A DNA stretch of 64,000 nt from Roridomyces roridus (taxonomy: Eukaryota > Basidiomycota > Agaricomycetes > Agaricales > Mycenaceae). The position numbers were made by a program, and so were the translations under genes. Every line of letters begins with the position of its first letter. Within the stretch, counting starts at the first letter, position 1. Under the pieces are notes generated by a model. It did not search any database. It was not told the DNA's origin and saw only the letters and a program-made list of their open reading frames with translations. The DNA is taken from assembly GCA_029378245.1 (NCBI GenBank), contig JARKIF010000006.1, positions 1,736,001 through 1,800,000 of the forward strand, given 5' to 3'. This document shows positions 23,601 to 34,629 of the stretch, piece after piece.

Positions 23601-24663
23601 CCAGGATTGTCTCTTTACAAAATTCCAACATTTATGGAAGAGTGAAACAACTCCACTGAAGATGCGGAAGATTTTTGTGCCTAGTTGATTCAGAGGTTCT
23701 GCCAGAGGGTTCTGGAAAGGTGAGTCCTTGAAGATCATTGCTGATATGAGGAAGCCACTGTATGAACCAAATCCAACACTTGTGAAGGCTAGTACAGTAA
23801 TGGCCAGGACATGATGCACTGTCCAGAGATAAATTGAGAGTGCCACACCAAAGATCAGAAGTGCAAATTGCAGCATGAGGGGAAACATCTGCATAATGGC
23901 TTCAAATTTCCACCGACGAAGACCATCATGTTTCCGTTGGCGTTCACGTCCACGTTCTGCAATAGTTCCTCTGCTCTCCCCAGCCAAGGAATAATACATG
24001 AGCCATTGTTTGCCAAGAACGGCCAGTAGAGCAGCAAGGAGTGTAGCACTGAGGCTGACATATAGCAGTGTTTGTGCTGCCAAGACTGCAAGTGGTATTG
24101 GTGTCACTGATGTCCCAGGTGTCCCTTGGATTTCCGGTTGGATCTGGATAATAAAAGCGGAACTGACAGCAGAAAAAAGACCTGCCTGGGTTCTGTTAGA
24201 AGAGGATAGAAGATAACATAGGCATTGGCACATACAAAAATAAGAGATGTATCAAGATCGGTTCCATATTTCTGTTGATATTCCCTGTCGTATTCATCGG
24301 AAACTGCCTTGTATGCGTTCCAGAATTCAGTTTTCTTGTCAACAGCGGGTTTCTTTGGGACAAATTCATTCAACAATCTGTGAACTGCCATGAGCAGGGT
24401 AGTTTCACAACATGTATGACACACTTGGTCATTTGTTCCTTATTCTCATCAACAATGCCTTTCAAGCATTTCTGTAATTCATCAATAAATCTGCAATACA
24501 ATGAGAATGATACAGCCTTGTAATTTCAAGTTAATTAATCTACCTTTGGTCTTTTGTGTCCAAAGTTTCACTGCTGGATTCAAAATGAGGCAGTTCCATT
24601 TGCTGGCAGTGCAGCTGAGCAGTCAGGGCTGGTGGGAAGAACAAAAGGTGGCTGTCAGATTCC
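19347..24663. repeat. Segmental duplication, copy A (forkhead + DUF6535 block)
   Basis: The sequence from within forkhead exon 1 (CGCCCC, then CCACCCAGGGCAATTCGCC) to just upstream of the minus-strand membrane protein gene is repeated at 49406-54640 in the same orientation. It is near-identical in the forkhead exons and more diverged in the membrane gene. The alignment stops about 18 bp before the inverted end of the large element at 24681. Confidence 0.85.
21487..24391 (-). CDS. DUF6535-type membrane protein, copy A (N-terminal frameshift)
   Basis: This is a multi-span membrane protein of the basidiomycete DUF6535 type; the function of that family is unknown. Minus-strand exons by comparison with copy B are 24599-24544, 24490-24236, 24185-22822 and 22771-21487, all introns 50-53 nt. 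The domain core is EFWNAYKAVSDEYDREYQ, then DLDTSLIF/AGLFSAVSSAFI across a splice. Hydrophobic segments (QTLLYVSLSATLLAALLAVL and LMLQFALLIFGVALSIYL) follow. The long C-terminal part is soluble-looking and helical. One base is missing in exon 2 (about 24396-24440) relative to copy B, breaking the frame from the original ATG 24599. An ATG at 24391 restores a 934-residue product with the whole domain, so the gene may survive with a shorter start. Confidence 0.7.
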
Positions 24664-24686
24664 AGAAGCACTAGCTTATGAAGGCC

Positions 24687-24701
24687 CTTGGTGGACAAAA
24701 G
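24687..24701 (+). repeat. Left terminal inverted repeat
   Basis: CCTTGGTGGACAAAA, exact inverted match to 36962-36976. Confidence 0.7.
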
Positions 24702-24733
24702 CAATTTTCTTCTAGCTGGCACCTTTATTTTGG

Positions 24734-25195
24734 CAAGATCTTGATAAATCTTGCAAGTTCTTTCGACCTTTCGCTGATTGTTCAAGAAATGACAAGATCT
24801 CCCAAGAATTTAACATTCCGAGCGTCTGATTTGCATCCTGTGTTGCGAGATCTTTCCCGGCCCGGTTCTGACAAGATCTTTCAAGTTTGTGATGGAATGA
24901 CCGAATTTGCTTGGCACTGTTTTCTTGCTCTCCCTCTTGACATATCTTCCAAGATCGCGCGCACAAAACCAACACTGAAAACTCACGCTGAAGCACAAGA
25001 TCTTGCATATTCTCGGTGCCTCCCGCCTTTGCGATCCGATCAATGTCTTGGCAATTGCTCCGGAACTAGTACATGGTTATGTGGCGCCTTGGGGGCGCCA
25101 CCCCTGCACTCGGGTCATCCCGACTTGACCGCTCGTTTCGGGGAGAGTTGCCCGCAGATGATGCGCCCCTCTTGGCCGTGGCGAGATCTTGCCTG
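24734..25195. repeat. Left subterminal motif cluster (CAAGATCTTG and variants)
   Basis: The full palindrome CAAGATCTTG is at 24734-24743 and 24996-25005. Variants CAAGATCTC, CAAGATCTTTC, GAGATCTT and CCAAGATC, plus TTGCAAG and TTCAAGAAA, lie between them, and GAGATCTTG follows near 25184. Dense subterminal repeats of this kind are transposase-binding sites in other DNA transposons; here that role is inferred. Confidence 0.55.
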
Positions 25196-25477
25196 ACGAT
25201 TCAGTTCAGGGTCGGTTCGGCAGTGACTTAGTACCGGGTATATTCGACTTGTAAAACCTACCAGGCTGCATCCACCGTCCTCAATCTCTCAACTCCATTC
25301 TCCCTTGTCTTCGAAAAATGTGTCTCCTTTCCCCTCGCTTTGCCTGCACCAAGTGCCCCCAAAATAGTCGCTGCGCCGCCTTTGTGGCATCCGATATCAA
25401 CTCTCGTACTGGGGCAGTTACGCCCCGCATTGTACGCCGCCCCACATGCCTCATACTTCTCTCTCTCATCTATCTGA

Positions 25478-28400
25478 ATGTACCAGACTCCCTATTCCTC
25501 CTCGGAGAACTGTGCCGGCTGCGGTCACCCCTGGATCTCCCATAAAGCGACCCCATGCAGCGACCCCACCCATCCGAACCACGCCTATCGCCGCGGCGGG
25601 TACACAAGCACCGATTGTGGGGGCTTCTATTCGGTGAGTGCTTCTGATCAGCGTGGATTCAATGATAGACTCACTGTCTCTTATTAGGACTCCCTGACGT
25701 GGTCGTTTTTAACGGCATGTGTCTGCCTGGCACAATGGATGAGCCATGCTTTGGTAGAGTCCTCGTCCCCGTGAGTTTCTGCCTCAACATACTGCCTCCA
25801 CCGTGCTCATCATTCCACAGGACCAACGCCGGTCCACCCTCGGTCTCGCACCCTGTTCCAACCCCAGTCACTTCCGCTTCGCACCCTTCGTTATCGGTTT
25901 CAGCGCCAATCCCCGTCAGCGCTTTTGGTGGACTTCCCGCACCCATTGCGGGAACCAGCGAACAGCGGCGGACGGAAAGTGCGCTGCGTAACTTGCCGCA
26001 GCACCAGCTGGCCTCCTCATCGGGTTCCGGATCCCGAACCTCTCGTCGTCCGTATCCTGGCGGCTCAAATGTCTTCAATGATAACGTCTCCATCGTGGTC
26101 GCGCTGTGGCCGCTGGTCGTGAGTGACTCCTCGCACATTCTCATCCACATTGTAAATATTTGGAACAGATTCCTGGTTTGCATGAGCCAGCCGGCCACGG
26201 CACCACCGTTCTCAAGTCTCAAAACAGCAATATGGTCGCCGTGCTTAACCGTCTCAAGCAACACCATCTCCTCGTTACCGTCAACATCCCGCGGACTGGC
26301 CTGGCTTCCCTTCCCGACATCGTCGCTCAATTCGATGTTGCGCTCAAGCCCCACAAACTTTCTGCTCCCCGTCATCCCAACCTGCTCACCACGGAGGAGG
26401 CCAAGGAGTTCGAGAAGCAGCCGTTCATACTTTTGTCGCCGACCCGGCGTGAGGATGTTTTCACCTTCCGACCTCACCCCTCCATCAACTTCAATACGTT
26501 CGGTAATGATGAACTCACCAAAACGGCGAAAAAATTCAAGAATCCGTTGCCTAATGCTACACCCGGCCAGCGGCTCCTCTTTTTCGGTGAGTTGATGTTC
26601 GCCTTCAACATCCCGATTCCCTGTGCGGGTGCTTAGTAATTATTCAGCGCCGACGTTCGGCCACATAAACGGGCCAATCAACGACACTGCCTTTTCAGCT
26701 CAGACTCTGCCGTCTGGGAGTCTCGATCTTGCTCACCCATGCTTTTCAACCCGTGTTGTTGATGGGCTTCCACTTGCCGGGAACGCTATCTTACCCGACC
26801 CCGAGTGCATGACTGGACATTGTCCGGAGGTATTTGACATTATTGAACTTCTAAACTGATACTAATGAGTCCATGCAGCCTTCTTCTATCGCTATGACAC
26901 CTCCACCCGCCCAGCTTGCACCTATGGGCTCCCTGGTCCGGGCTCGGTCCCCATCTGATTCTCAAGCGGTAAATTATTCTCTCGCTATCATACCTCCATC
27001 TCAATCCCCCTCGTCAGAGTCCCTCTTCTACCCGCCATGTCAGGCAACGGATAGATTCATTCCCAGACGCAAACACAGCTCCGTTCCTCGTACGAAGCCT
27101 CCCCTTTATTGTTATGCTCCTGATCTAATCGTGCCTCGAGATTTCCGCCTTCAATTGTGTTGCACCTGCGACCTTTCCTGTCTTGAAGCGTGCGGATGTT
27201 GCACCGCTTGTTGTCGGTACTGACATCGCAAGTGTCGAGGACGTTCAAGAGTTCCACGACTTGTTGGCTAGGGAGACTATCAGAGCATCCGTACCTTATG
27301 TCCGGCGCTTTGACCTCCACGCCACCACTATCGACGCTGCTGCACAAGCCATTGTACCCATCTTGAAGCACGTTGAGCACCAGCAAGCCACAGATGCGGT
27401 CGTGCCGGCCCTTGAGGGTATCGTCGACTGCTCACCAATCCGCTCCAAGCAGTCATTCTTCCGCGAAGGCGGTATTATTCAATTGTATGTTCCCCTTTAC
27501 TTTCAAGAGATATGCCCCGTTGCTCAGACCGTTACTAATAGAGGAGTCCGGGAGAGTTCCAACGAATCAGTTTCCTTTGGACCTGGTCCTCGGCAGGCGG
27601 TCTACCGCCGGGCTATTTTGCTCATGGTCAATAACCATGATTTCTGGCAGCAGGCCCCCAACTCTTCGTTTGTTGTCCCTCTTTTGTCACCCGGGTCTTT
27701 TAATGTCCCTACTCGAACCTCCTTCTTCACCGCCTATGGTAGCCTCCTGGCCATCCACTGCTTCACGTTGTCTACTGGGCCCCATCCCGTCAGCATTTGG
27801 GTCCTACTCGCCCTGGCTCTTGGGCGAAAAGGGCTCCTCATCCCCAAGGAGTATCTGGCCGCTCTGGATCCGCCCGCATTCGAGTGCCTGGCTCCGTGGC
27901 TGATGCTTGGTCCGGATGACACCATTCCGACGCACCCGCTCCATCCTTTTAATCAGTTTCTCATGAACGTGATGGATATGCAGGTTCGTGTTTCCCAATA
28001 TCATCCATACCCCACCTCAAGCATCTTTGCAGCCCTCCATGATGACAAGCCCGCGCACCCAAGATGAACACGACAATTGGTCCATCTCCTTCATGTGCAA
28101 GGTCCTTCTAGGCCATGCAAATCCATTCGAGCACCCCGAGTTCCGTGCACTCCAGGAGGGTATGGATGTCGCAGTTGGGCGAACTTCGTTCAGCTTGGTG
28201 AGTCATTTCACATTCTTTTCACATGCATCAATATTCTAACGGCTATGATCCACTCAGAAACTCGCCAGTGCTCCGGAGCAAGCGTTACCGTTTTTTGCCG
28301 CCCTGTACGACCGCGGCATTCGCCAGAAGAAGGACATCACCGACCATCTGTCGTACCGTATTCTGATTCACGCCAAAGACTGCTCCACTCGGTCATTTGC

Positions 28401-28915
28401 GGCCCTGTTCCGCTTATTGATGAATCGCTTCCTGGACGGTACTGGATACCCGGATGCCTTACGCGACACCGTGGTGGACGCGGAGGAATGGAGCCGACAG
28501 CTCAATAACACACTACTCCGCGTCAATCTCCTCCTGCAAGCAGCTACCGATTCTGATCTGCTTCCCTTTGGAAAGTGGAAAATCCAGGTGCGTGTTTAAT
28601 CTGATATTGGAGTCAGTGCCCGCTGACTGGCATCGGAACACAGTTCAACTTTGTGGGTGTTGATACCGTCGCACCGGTGTGTACTCACTTTATTCATCTC
28701 ACACTCACAACTGAATACCGTACTTTACGCAGGAGTCCGACCCGCGTCCCCTCCATTTTCACACGTGCAGCACTACTGTTGATGTAAAGATTACCCGGGC
28801 CCTGGAGAATCTCCTTCTGAGCTCGTCCGTCAGGCTTGATGATCCTACTCATTGCACTGCTTTTGACGTATGGTTTCAAGGGCAGCTGATGTCTCGCGAT
28901 CATAATACCGTATAA
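25478..28915 (+). CDS. HECT-like ubiquitin ligase-type protein, 13 exons
   Basis: This model has 931 residues in 13 exons (25478-25633, 25688-25770, 25821-26118, 26169-26586, 26648-26829, 26879-26968, 27018-27089, 27141-27484, 27542-27983, 28033-28197, 28258-28587, 28644-28676, 28733-28915). Every junction is GT-AG and phase-consistent, and no stop is met, so the gene looks intact. The N-terminus has a Cys/His motif (CAGCGHPWISHK, then C, H, H, TDCGGFYS) that may bind zinc. The C-terminus resembles the HECT C-lobe: KWKIQFNFVGVD, then PLHFHTCSTTVDV, with C883 in the catalytic-cysteine position before a short helical end. It lies inside the large element and is probably cargo that acts on ubiquitin or transposition. 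The HECT call is by motif only. A start further upstream is possible. Confidence 0.7.
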
Positions 28916-29304
28916 TTCCTACGTAACTTATGTAGTTCAGTCGAAATCCGGGCCTGTTTCAAAGTCTAGCGTAGTTGTTACATCAGTTTTAATTTAATGT
29001 ACTGATGTTTCTGAACAAATGGCTGAGGATTGTGTCCGGCTATGGCCGCAATATGTTCTACATAGCCAACCCTTTGTATAACTCCATTCAAGCCAGCCGT
29101 TGTGTACCCCAACGAGTGTCGTATGCAACCCTGAATGAACCAGAGCCGATGCATGTGTTTCATGTGGCTAATAGGTGCTAGATCTTGCGACTCGTGTAAC
29201 TAAAAACTGCGCCTTCAGGCCACATTCCTGGGCATTATCAATCAGGTTCTGCAGGGGCATGAGGTATATGAAGGTGGCACAATTTTTAGGGACATCGGTC
29301 AGTC
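28916..29304. other. Spacer inside the large element
   Basis: Between two same-strand genes; AT-richer than its neighbours, no gene supported. Confidence 0.4.
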
Positions 29305-31346
29305 ATGTCAACCCCCCCGGTTCTCAGACGAAGCTCACGCAATCGCGCTCCTCCTCGTAACCCCGACTCGCCAATCTCACATGCTCCGCCTCCTGCGCAA
29401 GACCAGGACTCCTCCTCGAGCGATGAGGAGGACGCTGCTGCAATTGGGATGGCCCGGGAATTGCAGGCCGGAATTGAGTCCGACGCAAGACAGCGGACAT
29501 CCGACGCCCTCGAGGCTATGGCACCAGGTATGGAGTATTCCTAAATTGCGGATTGTGGCTCACCTGCTTCACGCCCAGCATCTCACATCGTCCGCGATAC
29601 AGGTAAATACCGGCTTTCCCCGTTCTGGGACAGCTGTTGAACGACGCTTCAATTTTTAGGACACGAACATATTGCGGCGGATTCACTGCTTGGTAAGTTT
29701 CAGCTCTTCAGCATGGAGCTAGTATGAACAATGTTATACAGCGGCGCAGCTCCAGGCAGAGGATGGAAACGACTCCGATTCGGGAAGTACAGGTATTTTG
29801 GCATTCAAGTTGGTAGAATTTCGCCCCACGAACCTTCCTAGATTCCATGCCAGAGCTGCAAACTCTTTCAGACGATGAAGGTGATGACGGTGACCCACTC
29901 CTGCTGGATTCAGACTGTGAGTAGAGCAGCCCTAGGGTTGAATTGCACGCTCACTGATCACATTAATTCAGACGCCCGTGGGTCCCGTCAGGAGCAAGCA
30001 GACCGCATCATTAGTGATATCGTGCTCTTGCAACGTAGAGATCCCACCAATATTCTGAGTTTCTTGGCTCCGGCTTTAAGCGCCGGCGTTCCCTCACGTC
30101 CTCCCCCCTCGCAGCAAATTGGAGGGGCTGCACCCGTGGCGACGGCACTTGCATCGGCGTCCGCTCAGGCAACAGGCCAGATCGGAGCGATTGCCACTCC
30201 CATCCAAGGTGTGATTGACCTGCTGCATTCGACCAGTATACCTATACTGATCCGATCAGACCCAGAACGAACCTCGGAGGCACTTTATTTTATCGGCATC
30301 CATTCGCTCATGGGTGCACGCTCATTTGTGGAAGTCCGCGCGTTTGCTGATCCCAATGCTCACGATGGCGCTCTGGTTTCACGGCTCCAGCGTTCTGTCG
30401 GCCCGCTTGCTAGGGCATTGGCCACTGTCACCGACCGGGCCAGTTTCTTTGTTGGCGTCTCGGACTATCCGATCGACGTCATATACAACTATGGCAACTG
30501 GCTTTTCCGGTTCCGTGAGCTTGAGGCTCTGCTCTCGCTGGAACAATCACGTACTCACGAGAGACTTTTCAATCCCATTCCCCCGTCGACGCAGCGCACG
30601 GCGCTTCTTACTCAACTGTCGTTACCTGACGACATGCCGGTCTACGTTGTCTATGTGTATCATCAGGGAGGTCCATTCGTCTCAGTCTTGAGCGGTAACG
30701 CTGACTTACTTTCCTCCGTTAGGATACCCAACCGCCGTTGAACATGCCACCGGCCTTCGATGTTTCGATGCCAACCGCCGCCGCCCCTTCCCTTGCCCCG
30801 CCTACCGGCCATCAGTCGGCCGCATCCTCTGCCACGGCGCCGCTGACCTCCTATCTGCTCACCCGCTTCGCAACTCACTTTACCGAATTAACAGCCTGGC
30901 GGGCCGCATCGTACGGAACTGCTTACAGCCGTCGTCTCGCGGAGTGGAAGGTTATCCAAGTCTGTCAAGCGCTCGGCATTGGTGTCATCGGTCGGCAACA
31001 CACGGCCGTGTCGGTGGACTCCTACCAAATACGCATCGAGGACGTTGTCCAGGCCGCAGGCATCAACTTCCAGACTTGGGGGACTTGGCGTACGGAACTG
31101 GGGAATGCGAAGAAGGCTCTGAGCATCCTTCGACGTCTGGAGCGGACGCAGAATCTTCCCGGGGAGCACGAGCCGCTTCTTCGGGGCCTGGAGGCAATGT
31201 TTCGGGAACGTCTCCTCCCCGCGTGGGACGGCGCGGCTGCCCCTAACAATCCGATTGCCGAGGCTGAGGCTGCAGCTGTGACGTGGTCAGCGAGTTGGCT
31301 TAATACGCAGTCTCGCCATATCATTAATGCATTCGAAGCTAACTAA
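29305..31346 (+). CDS. Unknown 578-residue element-borne protein, seven exons
   Basis: Exons are 29305-29527, 29579-29602, 29660-29692, 29742-29792, 29842-29916, 29972-30678 and 30723-31346. Five consecutive introns share phase 1 and the last (30679-30722, 44 nt, GTCTCA...TTAG) is phase 0; no frame break remains. The N-terminus is basic then acidic (RRSSRNRAPP, SSSSDEED, SDDEGDDGD), typical of a nuclear protein. The centre and C-terminal part (SYLLTRFATHFTELTAWRAA, then WASWLN-like helices) are alpha-helical in composition. I do not recognise a domain. Its position between the HECT-like gene and the integrase gene, and its intactness, suggest a working element gene. The 24- and 33-nt exons make it easy to mis-annotate. 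Confidence 0.65.
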
Positions 31347-31485
31347 GTAGTCATTATACCGTACAGTCGAGACAAAATCTATGCCTTTTGATTCCACTTA
31401 ACATATGGTCATCTTTCTCCTTGCTACCGGGGCGTTGGGGATGGATGGGCGCGAGGTAAAGGTCCTTCATCGTCAGCACTAAAGA

Positions 31486-32803
31486 ATGATTGAATTGTGG
31501 GACACACCAGTGGAAGAACGCTTCCTCGCCGCACTCGGCGCTGCGTTCGGAATATGCACCCAAATCCGGGTCGAATGGCATTTCCGGGACGGGCCTTTGA
31601 CCTATGGATTCAATCGGTTCAGCGTGTCCGTTGAGGTCGAAGGCTTTCTCACCATCCGGGATGCATGGACTAATACACACGCGTGTCTGTGGAGGCTTCG
31701 TCTCAATGGTCCCAACTTCGACCTGATCAGGTGGTATGAGAACGAGAGGAAGAGGAAGAAAATGAAAGCTCTCCCCTTGAAGGATGAGTCGAGTGAGGAT
31801 TCCGAGTCGTGTGCGACTCGGACTCGGACTCCGACATGGATTTAGGTTATCGAGTCCTCATTCTCCCAGGTCATTGAAGGAGCTGAATTTCCCGGCGCTG
31901 AGCGGAAAGCAGACTCATTACGCCGGCCCGAGGTCGAGAGAATTGCAGGAGTCGAGCGGAAGCCGTGTATCCACCCGGCGGACAGCATCCGTGCCGAGTA
32001 CTTACTCGGAGTTTGGGTCCAAGATCCCTATGTCCCCACAGGTGGGCTGTGTTCAACCCAAATTCCAAATCTCACCGCGACGAAGAACACCGAGGGCACC
32101 GAAAGAGATGGTGGTGAGAAGAGAGAGGCCGAAGCAGTGCCACCTGTCAACGTCAAAGTTCCGGATCACGGGAAAATGGCTTACGTGTTCGAAAGCACCT
32201 TTGCTTCTGTCCACCATGTCGACGACAAGCGCTCGCTCTTTCAGCCATTCGATCCAGTAATGTGCCCGGTATCCGCAGCGGAGGGCGTGTTCTCTCTCGC
32301 AGAGGCACCAAGTGTGGGACCAAGACCCCGGAGGATATATCCCGAGCCGCGAATGGCCCTCGGGCCTCGATTGCTCCGATTACACCTCACATTTCAATCC
32401 CACCACGCTCTTGACCTCTGAACAACTCAAGAATTTTGAAGCTGAATCCTGGATGTCTCACGCGCAGCTCAGGACTATGGACTTCCCCAGTGCCTATCTG
32501 GGCAAAGAACTACCGTCGATGGTCATTGGTCTCTTGGTCTCCGATCAAAATTCAGGACGTATGGGACTCGACGGATGGAAGGCGGCAACAGGGAATAAGG
32601 TGAATATATCCTCCGTGTCTAATTTCGCCTACTTGTCAACTAAAATATTCTAGAGATGCTACCTTGTTGGGTTTTCCCGCCGACCATCCAACGCGCGTCT
32701 TACGCTCGACCCCGTCACCGCCAACCTTCCACAAGACCACCCCCTTCCCTCTGCTCGTCATCTTGCTGCCTTCCTTGTGCATCATTGTTCATCTCAAGCT
32801 CCT
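31486..32803 (+). pseudogene. Third element gene, probably broken
   Basis: A frame from ATG 31486 (MIELWDTPVEERFLAALGAA) continues to a TAG at 31843. The same frame reopens right after it, through VIEGAEFPGAERKAD and DHGKMAYVFESTFASVHHVD. A GTAATG...CGCAG intron (46 nt) leads to WDQDPGGYIPSREWPSG and SAYLGKELPSMVIGLL. A second intron (about 32599-32653) leads to KRCYLVGFSRRPSNARL and a stop at 32803. No intron removes the TAG in phase, and an acidic DSDSDSDMDLGYRV tract lies in another frame, so a frameshift or nonsense change is likely. It could instead start downstream. No family is recognised. Confidence 0.45.
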
Positions 32804-34069
32804 TGATGTACCGTCTTCTATGGTGTATTGTCGCAACATTTATCGTGTGGAAACTGTGAGTTTCTCTCTCTTTGGGGCGTCGGTACTAGCTTACTTGCTG
32901 AAATGCATTTTGTTTTGAATGGACCCGTGCACTCTGTGAGTCCTCATTCATGCGATATTCGAACTCACCGTCTTCAGTTCAATTTTTGCCCTTGGCGTCA
33001 ATTTGACACTTAGTAGATCAATTCCTGGGGCTCAGCATGTGTGAGCCGTGCTGACGCCCCGGGGGCACTGCGGCGTCTATACCAGAATCTCGGGGTGTCC
33101 CTTCCTCTGGCTACACGGTAGCTTGATTTGGTTTTGAGGATGGGAGCTCCACGTGAGTCGCTCTTTCATCTATCTCTTCTCTACTTTCACTTTCAACTGA
33201 CTGTTCCAAGTTGCATACCTGAGAGTTGAGACATACCAGGTGCATGTGATGGTGCCGAATGGCGTGCGAGGCCCGTAGTTTTGGTACAAGTGCTGTTTTC
33301 ATCGGTGCGTTGCCAAAGTTGCTCAATTGAAAATACCAAGGCTGACCGACAGCCTCTTTTCATGTTTCGTTCAGAGTCGAATGGCCTCGGTCAAACCATC
33401 AGGTCAGTTCTCGCTATAATCATCTTTTCTTCTGCTGTTTGAAGACCACCGCCTTCTTGTCAATTCTGTCAGAGTCTGATCAGCTCGGCGCTCGCGGGTA
33501 GTTTGTGTGTGGAACACAGGTTCGCTCTCCTCACGCTCAGGCCATGCTGACCTGCGTAATAGATCTGGTTTCGGCGGCATCTTCGCGCCCGCCAGAGTGT
33601 GCGGGGTAGCTACCGTAGCTGGGTGGGTTCGAACTAAAGATGCGGTGCGGATCTCGAGCTTAGTGTATTTACTTTCCGTCCCCTCGCTCTCAGTCCGCGC
33701 CGTCTTGGGTGTTTTCAATATACCGGTCATTCATTTCCGTGCTCTCACTGACATTGTGATTTGATTGTGGATTTCATCTGTGCACAACTGTCCTGAGTGG
33801 AATCCACATTTTCTTGAATTGCAATTTAGTGTCAGAGTGAATACACATGATATTAGGGATATGGAGCCACACTAACTGGAAGACTGTCGGCCAGACAGAC
33901 AACACTAAAGGCAGAAACACACCGAGCTCAACAGAACCACGGTATATTCAACAGACGACGAGCGAGGCACGTACGACAAGACGAGACAAAGGTAGACGAC
34001 AAGGGATGACTGACTACGTAATGTCCGTGATCCGTCAGTAGTAAGCCGGCAGGCTTACACTAACCCGCT
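32804..34069. other. Non-coding part of the large element
   Basis: 1.3 kb with short frames on both strands and no recognised domain. It may contain decayed coding or regulatory sequence of the element. Confidence 0.35.
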
Positions 34070-34450
34070 ACTTGAATTCGGTCTTGAATCGGATTTACAA
34101 CTGACGCGCACCGGCGAGAAGCGGGACAATCGAGACATCGCCTTCGACCATGGATTGAACGTACGCACTGTGCAGCGAGCTCTCAAGCGCCAGCGGGAGA
34201 CGGGCGACGTTGTGCCTCCACTATACCTGCGCGGGAGGCACCAGATTCTGTGATCCACAGATGTCGATGTACGTCGCCTCCCTTCCCTACACTCGTTCTG
34301 ATCCATCTTCCAGTTCATCGAGGCGCTCGTGGAGCAGATTCCCGACATTTATCTTTCTGAAATACAAGCGGAAGTGAAGCGCGTTTGCGGTATCGACCTC
34401 GCTCTGTCAACGGTATGGAATGTGTTGACTCTTGAGGAGGCTTGGTTACT
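34070..34450 (+). pseudogene. mariner/IS630-type transposase N-terminal fragment
   Basis: The frame gives a helix-turn-helix region (RDNRDIAFDHGLNVRTVQRA). After a TGA and an apparent intron (about 34270-34313) it continues FIEALVEQIPDIYLSEIQAE, then STVWNVL. This is the usual order in Tc1/mariner (IS630-like) fungal transposases: a DNA-binding repeat, then the FIEALLxxxPxxYLxEIQ helix. The catalytic DDE part is absent, and the TGA before the second block is in frame. It is a dead fragment inside the larger element. Confidence 0.55.
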
Positions 34451-34629
34451 TGAATGTTCGCTGTATTTGTCAATTCAAGCCCGATACCCCCTCGGATGTG
34501 CGCTTACATAGCGAGGGATTTCTTATTTCCGGCCCCGTTTTTGAGTTGTTTTGAATGCTTCGCTACAAGTGCAAATAAACGTCTCGAAATCACAGAGGAA
34601 TTAGAATCATTTTCGTTCATGTAACATTT

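Noticed and set aside
24186..24235. Frameshift between the DUF6535 exons at LIF/AGLF in copy A
   Set aside because: This is a normal 50-nt intron; only the one-base loss further upstream is a true frame break.
30679..30722. Reading through as coding (GNADLLSS) with a stop at 30741
   Set aside because: A 44-nt GT-AG intron with a CTGAC branch site joins the long downstream frame in phase, so the early stop is intronic.
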